A stretch of DNA of 64,000 bases from Streptomyces griseoviridis (lineage in GTDB: Bacteria; Actinomycetota; Actinomycetes; Streptomycetales; Streptomycetaceae). This document shows, piece after piece, positions 19,333 to 27,209 of the stretch (position 1 is its first letter; every line of letters begins with the position of its first letter). The notes under the pieces are model-generated. The model had not been told where the DNA came from. It made no database searches and was given only the letters and a program-made list of their open reading frames with translations. The DNA is taken from NCBI RefSeq assembly GCF_005222485.1, contig NZ_CP029078.1, forward strand, positions 3,841,501 through 3,905,500, read 5' to 3'. Made by a program: the position numbers and the translations under genes.

Positions 19333-20841
19333 ATGAAGACGGTGCACGCGGGACTGGCGGCGTACGAGACGCGAGTGGGCGAGGCAGCTCGGACCCTGCT
19401 GCACAACCAGGGGTACGACGGTGGTTGGGGCCTCACCCTGACCTCGGTGTCCTCGATCGTCAACACCAGCGAGGTGCTGCCGATCCTGCGGGCCGCAGGC
19501 GTTGCCGGACAGCCGGTCCGGCAGGCGCTCGACTTCCTCACCGGCGCGATCCCTGAGCACTGCCGGCCCCGTCACAAGGGCGGACGTGGCGAACACACCC
19601 GGTTCATCGCCTTCGGTCTGGCCGGGCTGCTGTCCCACCCCCGGTTCTTTCACCACGCGGGCGTCGCGGAGGCCACAGCCTGGTGCGTCGACTGGCTGGA
19701 GGACCACCGGGTCGACCACGGATGGCCCGAGGTTCTCGGCCTCGACGACACCTCTCTGCACCAGACTGCCCTCGCGGTGCACGGGCTCGCCGAACTCAGG
19801 TGTGTACTGCACGACCTCGGCCCTGGGCTCCTCCTGCCCGGCGGGGTGGATACCAGCACCCTGCTGGAACGCGTCGAGCCGCTGATCGATCACGGCGTGC
19901 ACGGATTGCTCTACCATCGCCGCCCCAGCGGGGCCTGGGGCTGGCGGACCTACATCGACACCGACCCCAGCCCGAGCAAGACCTCGCTGTGCCTGCTCGC
20001 GCTGTCGGCCGTCGCCTCCGGTACCGGGCCCGGCGGCGAACCCGCCTACCGCGACGATCCGCGGGAGGTGGGCGGCGTGCACGGTCCGGTGCAACGCAGG
20101 CAGCTGTCCGAGGTGGTCGTCGAGGCCGGCAAGTGGCTACTGCACAATCACCACCGCTGGGAGACCTTCGTCGAAGACGACAAGGACGTGCAGGGCACGG
20201 CCTGGGAACACATGGCGTACGCACTGTGCTGCCAGGCCGCCGTCCGGGCCGGGGCCGGTCCACGTGACCCCCGGCTGGCCAAGGCGTGGCGGTTGATGAA
20301 CGAGCTGTGGGATCCAGAAGCCAGGCTCTGGAACGAGCCGGGCGCCTCAGGCCGGCGCGCCACCGTCCGGGCCGCGTACTACACGGTCTCGGCTTATGAG
20401 GAAGCGGCTCGGCACCTGGCTCGGACAAGCCTCACCGACAACGGCTCGGGAGACGTGCGTGAGCCGTCGGCCGACAGGGTCATCGAGCGGGTCGAACTCG
20501 GCCCCGGTCGCACGGTCCGCGTCAGCGCGACCGGCAGTGAGACCGCCGTGACCTGCGAGTTGACAGAGCGTCTGTTCGACCTGGTGAAGGTTGTCTTCGA
20601 CGCCTCCGCGGTCGGGCTGTCGACCGAGCGGATCGCGGCAGCCCTCTACGTCGCGCCGTCCTCGGTGCCGAAGTACGTGCAGCGGCTGAACCAGGCGGTA
20701 TCGGCAGCCCTTGGCGGCGCTCCGGCACGCCTGCTCCTGGCTGTGACGGTCGACGGGACCGGAGGGTATCGCCTTGCGGGACGAGGCCCTGCGGGGGACG
20801 CGGGACGGCTACGGCCAGGTGCGGGCAGACGAAGTCGATGA
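19333..20841 (+). CDS. Terpene-cyclase-like toroid fused to a winged helix
   Basis: 502-residue protein with an unusual architecture. Residues 10-385 resemble the alpha/alpha toroid of squalene/prenyl cyclases (DGGWG at 29-33, repeated W/G-rich turns such as GAWGWRTYID), with VLGLDDTS at 134-141 where class II cyclases have DxDDT; the first Asp is missing, so cyclase activity is doubtful. Residues 408-481 look like an OmpR-type winged helix (LSTERIAAALYVAPSSVPKY, ending GTGGYRL). It may be a sensor-regulator that binds a hydrophobic ligand rather than an enzyme. CGGAGG precedes ATG 19333. It opens the RiPP island and could act on the TGTCA sites at 21495-21548; both points are inference. Confidence 0.6.
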   Translation: MKTVHAGLAAYETRVGEAARTLLHNQGYDGGWGLTLTSVSSIVNTSEVLPILRAAGVAGQPVRQALDFLTGAIPEHCRPRHKGGRGEHTRFIAFGLAGLLSHPRFFHHAGVAEATAWCVDWLEDHRVDHGWPEVLGLDDTSLHQTALAVHGLAELRCVLHDLGPGLLLPGGVDTSTLLERVEPLIDHGVHGLLYHRRPSGAWGWRTYIDTDPSPSKTSLCLLALSAVASGTGPGGEPAYRDDPREVGGVHGPVQRRQLSEVVVEAGKWLLHNHHRWETFVEDDKDVQGTAWEHMAYALCCQAAVRAGAGPRDPRLAKAWRLMNELWDPEARLWNEPGASGRRATVRAAYYTVSAYEEAARHLARTSLTDNGSGDVREPSADRVIERVELGPGRTVRVSATGSETAVTCELTERLFDLVKVVFDASAVGLSTERIAAALYVAPSSVPKYVQRLNQAVSAALGGAPARLLLAVTVDGTGGYRLAGRGPAGDAGRLRPGAGRRSR

Positions 20842-20909
20842 CGGTGGCCGGCTGCCGCAATGGCGGCCCGCCGCATCGCGGGACGAGGCCGGCCCCGTGG
20901 CGCAGCGGG

Positions 20910-21440
20910 CTACGGCCGGGTGCGTTCCTCGGCCACCGGGTAGTTCAGCAGGGCGAATCGGGCCAGTGAGCGCACCTGGTCGAAGGTCTTGAGGCTGTCG
21001 AGGTCGTCGAGGCTGAACCAGTCCGCTCCGTGGACCTCCGCGCGTTCGGCCTCGACTGCCTGCTCGCGGGTGCCCGGCTGTCGCTTGACGTAGAAGAACT
21101 GGACCAGCGCCGGAGTGGGGAACCCCTCGCGCTCGATGTCCACATAGAACGGCACCGGCTCAGGGGTCGCGTTGTGGTCGGCGGGGTGGACGGGCGGCTG
21201 GCTGGAGATCGCCTCGACCACCAGCCCCGTCTCCTCCTTGAACTCGCGCACCGCGGTGCCGGCGAAGGACTCGCCGGGCTCGATGTGGCCACCGGGCGGG
21301 ACCCACTTGTCGAAGCGGTTGTGGTGCACGAGGAGGACTCTGCCGTCCTCGACGAGGTAGCCCGAGCAGCAGTACACCAGGCCGACGTCACGGGAGGTCC
21401 GGCCGTCGTGAATCAGAATCGAGCGAGGCACGCCCGTCAC
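20910..21440 (-). CDS. Nudix hydrolase
   Basis: 176-residue Nudix-fold protein with an intact Nudix box, GHIEPGESFAGTAVREFKEE followed by TGL (consensus GX5EX7REUXEEXGU). Such enzymes cleave nucleoside diphosphates linked to another moiety; the substrate cannot be read from the sequence. It starts at GTG 21440; a downstream GTG at 21431 is possible. It is divergent from the radical SAM gene and sits inside the RiPP island, so it may serve the pathway or be a passenger. Confidence 0.88.
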   Translation of the reverse strand: MTGVPRSILIHDGRTSRDVGLVYCCSGYLVEDGRVLLVHHNRFDKWVPPGGHIEPGESFAGTAVREFKEETGLVVEAISSQPPVHPADHNATPEPVPFYVDIEREGFPTPALVQFFYVKRQPGTREQAVEAERAEVHGADWFSLDDLDSLKTFDQVRSLARFALLNYPVAEERTRP

Positions 21441-21494
21441 GATAGCTCACGGGGGTGTGCCCGAACTCCGGTGCGGGGCACGCGCCTTCGGTGC

Positions 21495-21548
21495 GATGTC
21501 AGCGCCGCGAGAATGACATGTCAGCAGTGATGACAACGCGATGTCATC
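21495..21548. promoter_or_regulatory. Cluster of TGTCA/TGACA operator-like sites
   Basis: Within 54 bp there is GATGTCA (21495-21501), the perfect 10-bp palindrome TGACATGTCA (21514-21523), and the inverted repeat GATGACA-N6-TGTCATC (21529-21548). The cluster is in the Nudix/radical-SAM intergenic region, about 100 bp before the maturase ATG. It looks like the binding region of a pathway-specific regulator. Confidence 0.6.
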
Positions 21549-21645
21549 GCGTGCCGGGAGCAGCCGGACCCATGGTGGTGGCATCCCGAACCGCGGACCT
21601 CCGGCACGCGCCAGGGATTCCCTGTCCGACGTGGAGAGGACTCCG

Positions 21646-22797
21646 ATGCGCTCTCGCCCGTCCTCGTGGCGTGCCCGGTACCACCAACGGTTCGCGGCCC
21701 CGCAGACCGTGGTGGTGCAGCCCACCACCTGGTGCAATCTGGACTGCCGGTACTGCTACCTGCCCTTTCGCAGGCTCAGGCACCAGATGTCCCCGGAGGT
21801 GGCCGAGGCCCTCGCGCAGGCCGTGGGCCGGCTCGACGACAGTGGCCATCCGATCGGCATCGTCTGGCACGGCGGGGAGCCGCTCGCCGTCGGCCGGCAG
21901 CACTTCCGGTCCCTGCTGGCACCGTTCGAGACGCTGCGCCGCGCGGGCCGTGTCCACCACTACGTGCAGACCAACGCGACGTTGATCACCGACACGTGGT
22001 GCGAGCTACTGGCCAGCTATGACGTCCGCGTGGGGGTGAGCATCGACGGGCCGGCCGCGTTGAACGCCGAGCGTGTCGGCCTTCGCGGCAAGCCTGCCTT
22101 CGACCGCATCCTCCGCGGCATCACCACTCTGCGTGAGTGCGGCGTCCCGTTCTCGGTCATCTCGGTGGTCGGCACGCTCGGCATCTCCATGCCGGAGGAG
22201 CTGATGGAGTTCCTGGACTCCCTGGGCGCTCGCTCGGTGGGCTTCAACATCGAGGAGATCGAAGGGGTCAACACCGATCGGGAGCCGCCCAACGCGCTTC
22301 AGGCCCAGGACTTCTGGCTTGGTGTCCTGACCTGGTCCGGTCAACACCCCGACGCACCGCAGGTGGGCGCGGTGGCGCGCCTCGCCGAGTACCTCCGTCT
22401 GATCAGATCCGGGCAGGGCGCCGAGTGGTCCGGGCGCCTCCTGGACCCGATCCCGACCGTCTCGTGGAAGGGGGACGTGGTCCTGCTCTCCCCGGAACTC
22501 GCAGACACGGCGGCGCCCGAGTACGGCGACTTCTCGGCAGGCAACATCCTCGAGCAGCCACTGGTCGAGATCCTCCGCGACGCGCACCGGCTCCGCTACG
22601 TACGCGACTTCCTCACCGGCCTGGACCGCTGCGAGGCCGCGTGCGAGTTCTTCGGCTTCTGCCGTGGAGCGCAGGCCGCCAACCGCTACTTCGAGAACGG
22701 CAGCCTCAAGTCCACCGAGACCAACTACTGCCGGGTCTCCCGGCAAGCGCTGGTCAAGGCCCTGTCCACACTCGCAGAGAAGGAGTCGGCCGTATGA
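21646..22797 (+). CDS. Radical SAM/SPASM RiPP maturase
   Basis: 383-residue radical SAM enzyme. The [4Fe-4S] motif CNLDCRYC gives C30, C34 and C37, followed by the HGGEPL segment of SPASM peptide maturases and, at the C-terminus, four cysteines (about 329, 333, 339, 362) for auxiliary cluster(s). This class modifies ribosomal peptides by carbon-centred radical chemistry, often forging aromatic-to-side-chain crosslinks (cyclophanes). ATG 21646 follows GGAGAGGA. Its stop overlaps the start of the precursor peptide gene (ATGA), so enzyme and substrate are translationally coupled. From memory, actinobacterial families called amcB/amcA or triceptide maturases have a similar setting; the exact subfamily needs a profile search. 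Confidence 0.88.
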   Translation: MRSRPSSWRARYHQRFAAPQTVVVQPTTWCNLDCRYCYLPFRRLRHQMSPEVAEALAQAVGRLDDSGHPIGIVWHGGEPLAVGRQHFRSLLAPFETLRRAGRVHHYVQTNATLITDTWCELLASYDVRVGVSIDGPAALNAERVGLRGKPAFDRILRGITTLRECGVPFSVISVVGTLGISMPEELMEFLDSLGARSVGFNIEEIEGVNTDREPPNALQAQDFWLGVLTWSGQHPDAPQVGAVARLAEYLRLIRSGQGAEWSGRLLDPIPTVSWKGDVVLLSPELADTAAPEYGDFSAGNILEQPLVEILRDAHRLRYVRDFLTGLDRCEAACEFFGFCRGAQAANRYFENGSLKSTETNYCRVSRQALVKALSTLAEKESAV

Positions 22798-22982
22798 CGC
22801 TTCTGGAGGGTCTCGCCGCATCCGACGCCCCCGTCGTGATGAAGTTGGTGGGCACGCACGGCGCTCCGGCCCCGTCGATCGCTGGAACACCATGGGACAA
22901 CCGGCCCACGTGGGACAACTGGAACAAGAACCCGGCCCCCTTCGACAACCGTCCGACCTGGGACAACTGGAACAAGAGGTAG
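22794..22982 (+). CDS. Trp-rich RiPP precursor with two 12-residue modules
   Basis: 62-residue peptide, too short to be called easily. Residues 1-30 form a leader (MTLLEGLAASDAP...). The C-terminal core has two copies of a 12-residue module, WDNRPTWDNWNK (34-45) and FDNRPTWDNWNK (50-61), joined by NPAP and ending in Arg. Six aromatic-x-x motifs follow the three-residue cyclophane pattern: W34-D-N36, W40-D-N42, W43-N-K45, F50-D-N52, W56-D-N58, W59-N-K61. AGGAG (22781-22785) lies eight bases upstream and the ATG overlaps the maturase stop. The module repeat is also evident at DNA level with silent changes, which indicates selection on the peptide. The product could be a multi-cyclophane peptide; proteolytic cleavage points are unknown and no protease gene is seen nearby. 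Confidence 0.88.
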   Translation: MTLLEGLAASDAPVVMKLVGTHGAPAPSIAGTPWDNRPTWDNWNKNPAPFDNRPTWDNWNKR

Positions 22983-23021
22983 CCGCTCGGTGCTGCCGGC
23001 CCCGAGCGGAGCGGCAGCACC
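22983..23021 (+). promoter_or_regulatory. Overlapping hairpins / possible pseudoknot after the precursor gene
   Basis: Directly after the precursor stop, CCGCTCGG (22983-22990) can pair with CCGAGCGG (23002-23009), while GGTGCTGCC (22989-22997) can pair with GGCAGCACC (23013-23021). The two stems interlock as an H-type pseudoknot or exclude one another. A 3' structure of this kind would stabilise the precursor message or reduce read-through into the pentapeptide-repeat gene. Confidence 0.5.
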
Positions 23022-23053
23022 CGGCGTCGCGTCTCCGCGCTGAAAGGCTCTTG

Positions 23054-23743
23054 ATGGACACCCGCACGATCCGTCGGACCAGCGTCACCCTCCCCGCCCT
23101 GGACGAACCGGGCCTCTCCCTCTCCGACGTCACCTCGCTGGAGGGCGGACGAGGACGGCTCGCGGAGTTCCACTACGCCGACGGTGATCTGCGCGACCTC
23201 GATCTCGCCGACACGCACCTGCTCGACGGTCGGATCGCCGGCCTGAAGGCCCAGCGCACCCGCCTGGAGAGGCTCCGCGTCGATTCCGTGGAGTTCATCC
23301 GCTGCGACCTGGCCTCCCCGCAGTGGGCCGACAGCAGGATCTCCCGGTCGGTCTTCCGCGACTGCAAGCTCATGGGCGCCGCCTTCGAGGACGTCACGCT
23401 CGACAACGTGCTGTTCGAGAACTGCAAGCTCGACTACAGCGCCCTCACCCGTGTCCGGGCCACCGGACCCGTGATCTTCTCCGCATGCTCGCTGCGCGAG
23501 ACGACCTTCGCCGCCGCAGACCTGTCCAACACTCTGATCGACGACTGCGATCTACGGCTGACGGAGTTCGACGGCGGGAAGTACCGCGGCCTGGACCTGC
23601 GGGGCAACACCCTCTCCCAGCTCCGCGGCCTCTCCTCGCTCAGGCAGGTCGTCATCGACCGGGCCCAGACGCTCCAACTGGCCGAGGCCCTCGCCGCCGA
23701 GCTGGACATCACCTTCGGCGAAGACCTCGCCGTCCACGCGTAG
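23054..23743 (+). CDS. Pentapeptide-repeat protein
   Basis: 229-residue protein dominated by pentapeptide repeats (A(D/N)LXX type) from about residue 40 to 195, for example DLRDLDLADTHLLDG, FRDCKLMGAAFEDVTLDNVLF and CDLRLTEFDGG. Such repeats fold into a right-handed quadrilateral helix. In MfpA, Qnr, McbG and AlbG this shape mimics DNA and protects gyrase from inhibitors. Located 71 bp after the precursor gene, it is a candidate self-protection factor, which would hint at a nucleic-acid-enzyme target for the peptide. That role is inference; many pentapeptide proteins have other or unknown roles. ATG 23054 is preceded by GAAAGG. Confidence 0.88.
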   Translation: MDTRTIRRTSVTLPALDEPGLSLSDVTSLEGGRGRLAEFHYADGDLRDLDLADTHLLDGRIAGLKAQRTRLERLRVDSVEFIRCDLASPQWADSRISRSVFRDCKLMGAAFEDVTLDNVLFENCKLDYSALTRVRATGPVIFSACSLRETTFAAADLSNTLIDDCDLRLTEFDGGKYRGLDLRGNTLSQLRGLSSLRQVVIDRAQTLQLAEALAAELDITFGEDLAVHA

Positions 23744-23811
23744 GCAGCCCGGCTCGTCGCCCCGCGTTCGCGGCGTTCGTCACCGGTCTGCCTCCCGCGC
23801 GCGGCCGGGCC

Positions 23812-23837
23812 GGGGCGCCGCGGATGGGCGGCGCCCC
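23812..23837. terminator. Terminator between RiPP island and gal operon
   Basis: Perfect 10-bp inverted repeat GGGGCGCCGC (23812-23821) and GCGGCGCCCC (23828-23837) with loop GGATGG. It ends both the pentapeptide-repeat gene and the convergent galK gene. Confidence 0.85.
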
Positions 23838-23841
23838 CCTG

Positions 23842-24996
23842 TCAGGACACCCGCAGCGCCCCCGCCGAAGGCACCGCCTCGAAGACCCGTGGGGTGGTGA
23901 ACCCTGCGGTCGCGAAGGCCGATTCGATGGACTTGGTGAGTGTCTCGACGTCGGACGCCTCGGCCAGGACGATCGCCGAGCCGCCGAAGCCGCCGCCGGT
24001 CATCCGGGCGCCGAGCGCGCCGCCTGCCAGGGCGGTGTCGACGACCAGGTCCAACTCCGGGCAGGAGATGCGGAAGTCGTCGCGGAGCGAGGCGTGGCCC
24101 GCGGTGAGGACCTGGCCGATCGCGCGGGTCTCGCCCGACTCCAGCAGGGCGACGGCGTGTTCGACGCGCTGGTCCTCGGTGACGACGTGCCGCACCAGCC
24201 TGATCACCTCGTCGTCGTCGCCGAGGCGGGCCAGCGCCGCGTCGAGGCCGTCGTAGGGGATGTCGCGCAGCGCGTCCACGCCGAGGAGCGCGGCGCCCTT
24301 CTCGCAGCCGGCCCGGCGCTTGCCGTACTCGCCGTCGCTGTGGGCGTGTTTGACCTGGGTGTCGACGACCAGCAGCCGCATGCCCTCGGCGGCCAGGTCG
24401 AGCGGGATCTGCTTCTGGGAGAGGTCCCGGGTGTCGAGGAACAGGGCGTGGCCGCGCTCGCAGCAGGCGGACGCCGTCTGGTCCATGATGCCGGTGGGCG
24501 CCCCGACGTACACGTTCTCGGCGCGCTGGCACAGGCGGGCCAACTGCCAGCGCTTCAGGCCCAGTTCGAAGAGGTCGTCGAGGGCGAGGGCGATCACCAC
24601 CTCCAGGGCCGCCGACGAGGACAGGCCCGCGCCGGTGGGGACCGTGGACGCCAGGTGGATGTCGGCGCCGGTGACGGCGTGGCCCGCCTCGCGCAGCGCC
24701 CAGACGACGCCCGCCGGGTACGCGGTCCAGCTCCGGTCGGTCTGGGGGGCCAGCGCGTCCAGGCGCAGTTCGGCCACTCCCCCCTCGACGTCCGCCGAGT
24801 GCAGGCGCAGCACGCCGTCGTCGCGGCGGGAGACGGCGGCCGTCGCCACGTGCGGCAGGGCGAACGGCATCACGAAACCGTCGTTGTAGTCGGTGTGTTC
24901 ACCGATCAGGTTGACCCGGCCGGGCGCCGACCAGACCCCCTCGGGCTCGGCTCCGTACAAGTCGACGAAGCCCTGCCTGACCTGCTGTGCCCCCAC
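23842..24996 (-). CDS. galK: Galactokinase
   Basis: 384-residue GHMP kinase phosphorylating galactose in the Leloir pathway. The galactokinase signature GRVNLIGEHTDYN is at about residues 26-38, the GHMP ATP loop PTGAGLSSSAALE near 119-131, and the C-terminal TGGGFGGSAIVL near 340. GTG 24996 shares one base with the galE stop codon (TAGTG), so it is coupled to galE. It is the last gene of galTEK. Confidence 0.97.
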   Translation of the reverse strand: MGAQQVRQGFVDLYGAEPEGVWSAPGRVNLIGEHTDYNDGFVMPFALPHVATAAVSRRDDGVLRLHSADVEGGVAELRLDALAPQTDRSWTAYPAGVVWALREAGHAVTGADIHLASTVPTGAGLSSSAALEVVIALALDDLFELGLKRWQLARLCQRAENVYVGAPTGIMDQTASACCERGHALFLDTRDLSQKQIPLDLAAEGMRLLVVDTQVKHAHSDGEYGKRRAGCEKGAALLGVDALRDIPYDGLDAALARLGDDDEVIRLVRHVVTEDQRVEHAVALLESGETRAIGQVLTAGHASLRDDFRISCPELDLVVDTALAGGALGARMTGGGFGGSAIVLAEASDVETLTKSIESAFATAGFTTPRVFEAVPSAGALRVS

Positions 24997-25964
24997 TAGT
25001 GCTCCTTCGAGATGTGCTGCGCGAACTCCCAGGCGTCCGCGACGATACCCGCGAGGTCCGCGCGGGACGGCTGCCAGCCCAGCTTCTGGCGGGCGGCGTC
25101 GGCGGAGGCGACCAGGACGGCCGGGTCGCCGGCCCGGCGCGGGGCGCTCACCTCGGGGATCGGGTGGCCGGTGACCTGGCGGACCGTCTCGATGACCTCG
25201 CGGACCGAGAAGCCGTTGCCGTTGCCGAGGTTGCAGATCAGGTGCTCGCCGGGGGTGGCGGCCCGGACGGCGAGCAGATGGGCCTCGGCGAGGTCGGCGA
25301 CGTGGATGTAGTCGCGCACGCAGGTGCCGTCGGGCGTCGGGTAGTCGTCGCCGTAGACGGAGATGGCCTCGCGCCTGCCCTGGGCGACCTGGAGGACCAG
25401 CGGGATGAGGTGCGACTCGGGGTCGTGCCGCTCACCGCTGCCGCCGTAGGCGCCCGCCACGTTGAAGTAGCGCAGGGAGACCGCGGCCAGGCCGTGCGCG
25501 GCGGCCTCGCCGCTGATCATGTGGTCGACGGCGAGCTTGGAGGCGCCGTAGGGGTTGGTGGGCTTCGTCGGGGCGCTCTCCACGATCGGGACCTGCTCGG
25601 GCTCGCCGTAGGTGGCGGCCGTGGAGGAGAAGACCAGCCGGCGCACGCCCGCGTCGCGCATCGCGCCGAGCAGCGCCATGGTGCCGCCGACGTTGTTGTC
25701 CCAGTACTTCTCGGGCCGCACGACGGACTCGCCGACCTGGGAGAAGGCGGCGAAGTGCAGGACCGCGTCGTAGGAGGGGTCCAGCCACTTGGCGGCGTCG
25801 CGGATGTCGCCCTCGACGAAGGCGGCGCCCGCCGGTACGCCCTCGCGGAAGCCGGTCGACAGGTTGTCCAGGACGGTGACCTCGTGGCCCGCCTCCAGCA
25901 GATGCCGGGCGACCACGCTGCCCACGTATCCCGCGCCCCCGGTGACCAGGTACTTACCGCTCAT
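24996..25964 (-). CDS. galE: UDP-glucose 4-epimerase
   Basis: 322-residue short-chain-dehydrogenase-type epimerase interconverting UDP-galactose and UDP-glucose. The NAD-binding GGAGYVG is near the N-terminus (about 8-14), and the catalytic pair lies in [10 protein letters not shown] and [11 protein letters not shown] (Tyr-x3-Lys). [17 protein letters not shown] is typical of the family. ATG 25964 overlaps the galT stop (TGATG). It is the middle gene of the gal operon. Confidence 0.97.
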   Translation of the reverse strand: MSGKYLVTGGAGYVGSVVARHLLEAGHEVTVLDNLSTGFREGVPAGAAFVEGDIRDAAKWLDPSYDAVLHFAAFSQVGESVVRPEKYWDNNVGGTMALLGAMRDAGVRRLVFSSTAATYGEPEQVPIVESAPTKPTNPYGASKLAVDHMISGEAAAHGLAAVSLRYFNVAGAYGGSGERHDPESHLIPLVLQVAQGRREAISVYGDDYPTPDGTCVRDYIHVADLAEAHLLAVRAATPGEHLICNLGNGNGFSVREVIETVRQVTGHPIPEVSAPRRAGDPAVLVASADAARQKLGWQPSRADLAGIVADAWEFAQHISKEH

Positions 25965-27028
25965 CAACTCGCTACCTCTCGCAGTCGCTCGGCCGCGCGC
26001 TCCGGCGGCACGTCGTTGATGAACACGTTCATGCCGGACTCGGAACCCGCGAGGAACTTCAGCTTGCCTGACGTACGGCGGATGGTGAAAAGCTCGAGGT
26101 GGAGCGCGAAGTCGTCCCGGTTGACGGCGGCGCTCCCGTCGAACGCCGCCGCGCCGAACGGGGCCTGGTGCCAGGCCGCGATGTACGGCGTCGGCGGCTC
26201 ACCCTCGCCGAAGATCCGGTCGAAGCGCCTCAAGAGTTCCAGATAGAGCTGGGGGAACTCTGTGCGCGCGCCCTCGTCGAGGGCGAGCAGGTCGGGCACC
26301 CGGCGCTTGGGGTAGAGGTGGACCTCGTAGGGCCAGTGCGCCGCGTACGGCACGAAGGCCACCCAGTGTTCACCCTCCAGGACGACCCGCTCACCGGCGC
26401 GCTCGCGCTCCAGGACGGCGTCGAAGAGGTTCTCCCCGCCGGTCGCCTCCTTGTGGGCCGCGAGTTGGCGCAGCATCAGGGCGGTGCGAGGGGTGGTGAA
26501 GGGGTAGGCGTAGATCTGGCCATGGGGGTGACCCAGGGTCACGCCGATCTCGGCGCCACGGTTCTCGAAGCAGAACACCTGCTCGACGGAGGGAAGATGC
26601 GACAGCTCCGACGTACGGTCCGTCCACGCGTCGAGGACCAGCGCCGCCTGTTCCTCGGTGAGGTCGGCGAAGGACGCCTGGTGGTCGGAGGTGAAGCAGA
26701 CGACCTCGCAGCGCCCGGAGTCCCCGGCCAGTGACGGGAAGCGGTTCTCGAAGACGACGACGTCGTACGCGGAGTCCGGGATCTCGCTCAGCCGCTCCCC
26801 GTTCGAGGGGCAGAGCGGGCACTCGTCGGCCGGGGGGTGGTAGATGCGGCCCTGGCGGTGCGAGGCGATGGCGACCGCGTCCCCGAGGAGCGGGTCGTGG
26901 CGGATCTCGGACGTGGTGACGGTGGGCTCCAGCGGGCGCCGGTCCACGGCGTCCCGCACGGTGTCGTCGCGCAGGTCGTAGTAGATCAGCTCGCGACCGT
27001 CGGCCAGCCGGGTCGAGGTCTTCTTCAC
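25964..27028 (-). CDS. galT: Galactose-1-phosphate uridylyltransferase
   Basis: 354-residue enzyme exchanging UMP between UDP-glucose and galactose-1-phosphate. The active-site HxH is in [14 protein letters not shown]; the zinc-type CPLCPS segment is near residue 70 and SSG-like contacts follow. GTG 27028 has AAGGAG eight bases upstream. It is the first gene of galTEK, transcribed from the A+T-rich region that it shares with the divergent symporter. Confidence 0.97.
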   Translation of the reverse strand: MKKTSTRLADGRELIYYDLRDDTVRDAVDRRPLEPTVTTSEIRHDPLLGDAVAIASHRQGRIYHPPADECPLCPSNGERLSEIPDSAYDVVVFENRFPSLAGDSGRCEVVCFTSDHQASFADLTEEQAALVLDAWTDRTSELSHLPSVEQVFCFENRGAEIGVTLGHPHGQIYAYPFTTPRTALMLRQLAAHKEATGGENLFDAVLERERAGERVVLEGEHWVAFVPYAAHWPYEVHLYPKRRVPDLLALDEGARTEFPQLYLELLRRFDRIFGEGEPPTPYIAAWHQAPFGAAAFDGSAAVNRDDFALHLELFTIRRTSGKLKFLAGSESGMNVFINDVPPERAAERLREVAS

Positions 27029-27040
27029 TGCGACTCCTTA

Positions 27041-27157
27041 TTCGAGTCACTCGAACAATCTTCAAACAGAACCGAACACATCGAAACACAAGGCATCACG
27101 AGCGTCAACATCACAATCAAACAAAGAGCATCAACAGAAGTGTTCAATAACTGAACA
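27041..27157. promoter_or_regulatory. A+T-rich gal/symporter control region with AACA-type repeats
   Basis: This patch is far richer in A+T than its surroundings. It contains two inverted repeats, TTCGAG-TCA-CTCGAA (27041-27055) and TGTTCA-ATAAC-TGAACA (27141-27157), and between them many same-direction (C/T)(G/A)AACA-type half-sites (27052, 27063, 27073, 27082, 27105, 27118, 27131). Arrays of this type fit a DeoR/LacI-class repressor controlling both directions. The Streptomyces galP1 promoter is known to have a complex repeat-type operator. Confidence 0.7.
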
Positions 27158-27209
27158 CCGAGGCGTAGGTTCCGCACTGGATCAGTTCACGCGACGAAGC
27201 GAGATCTTC

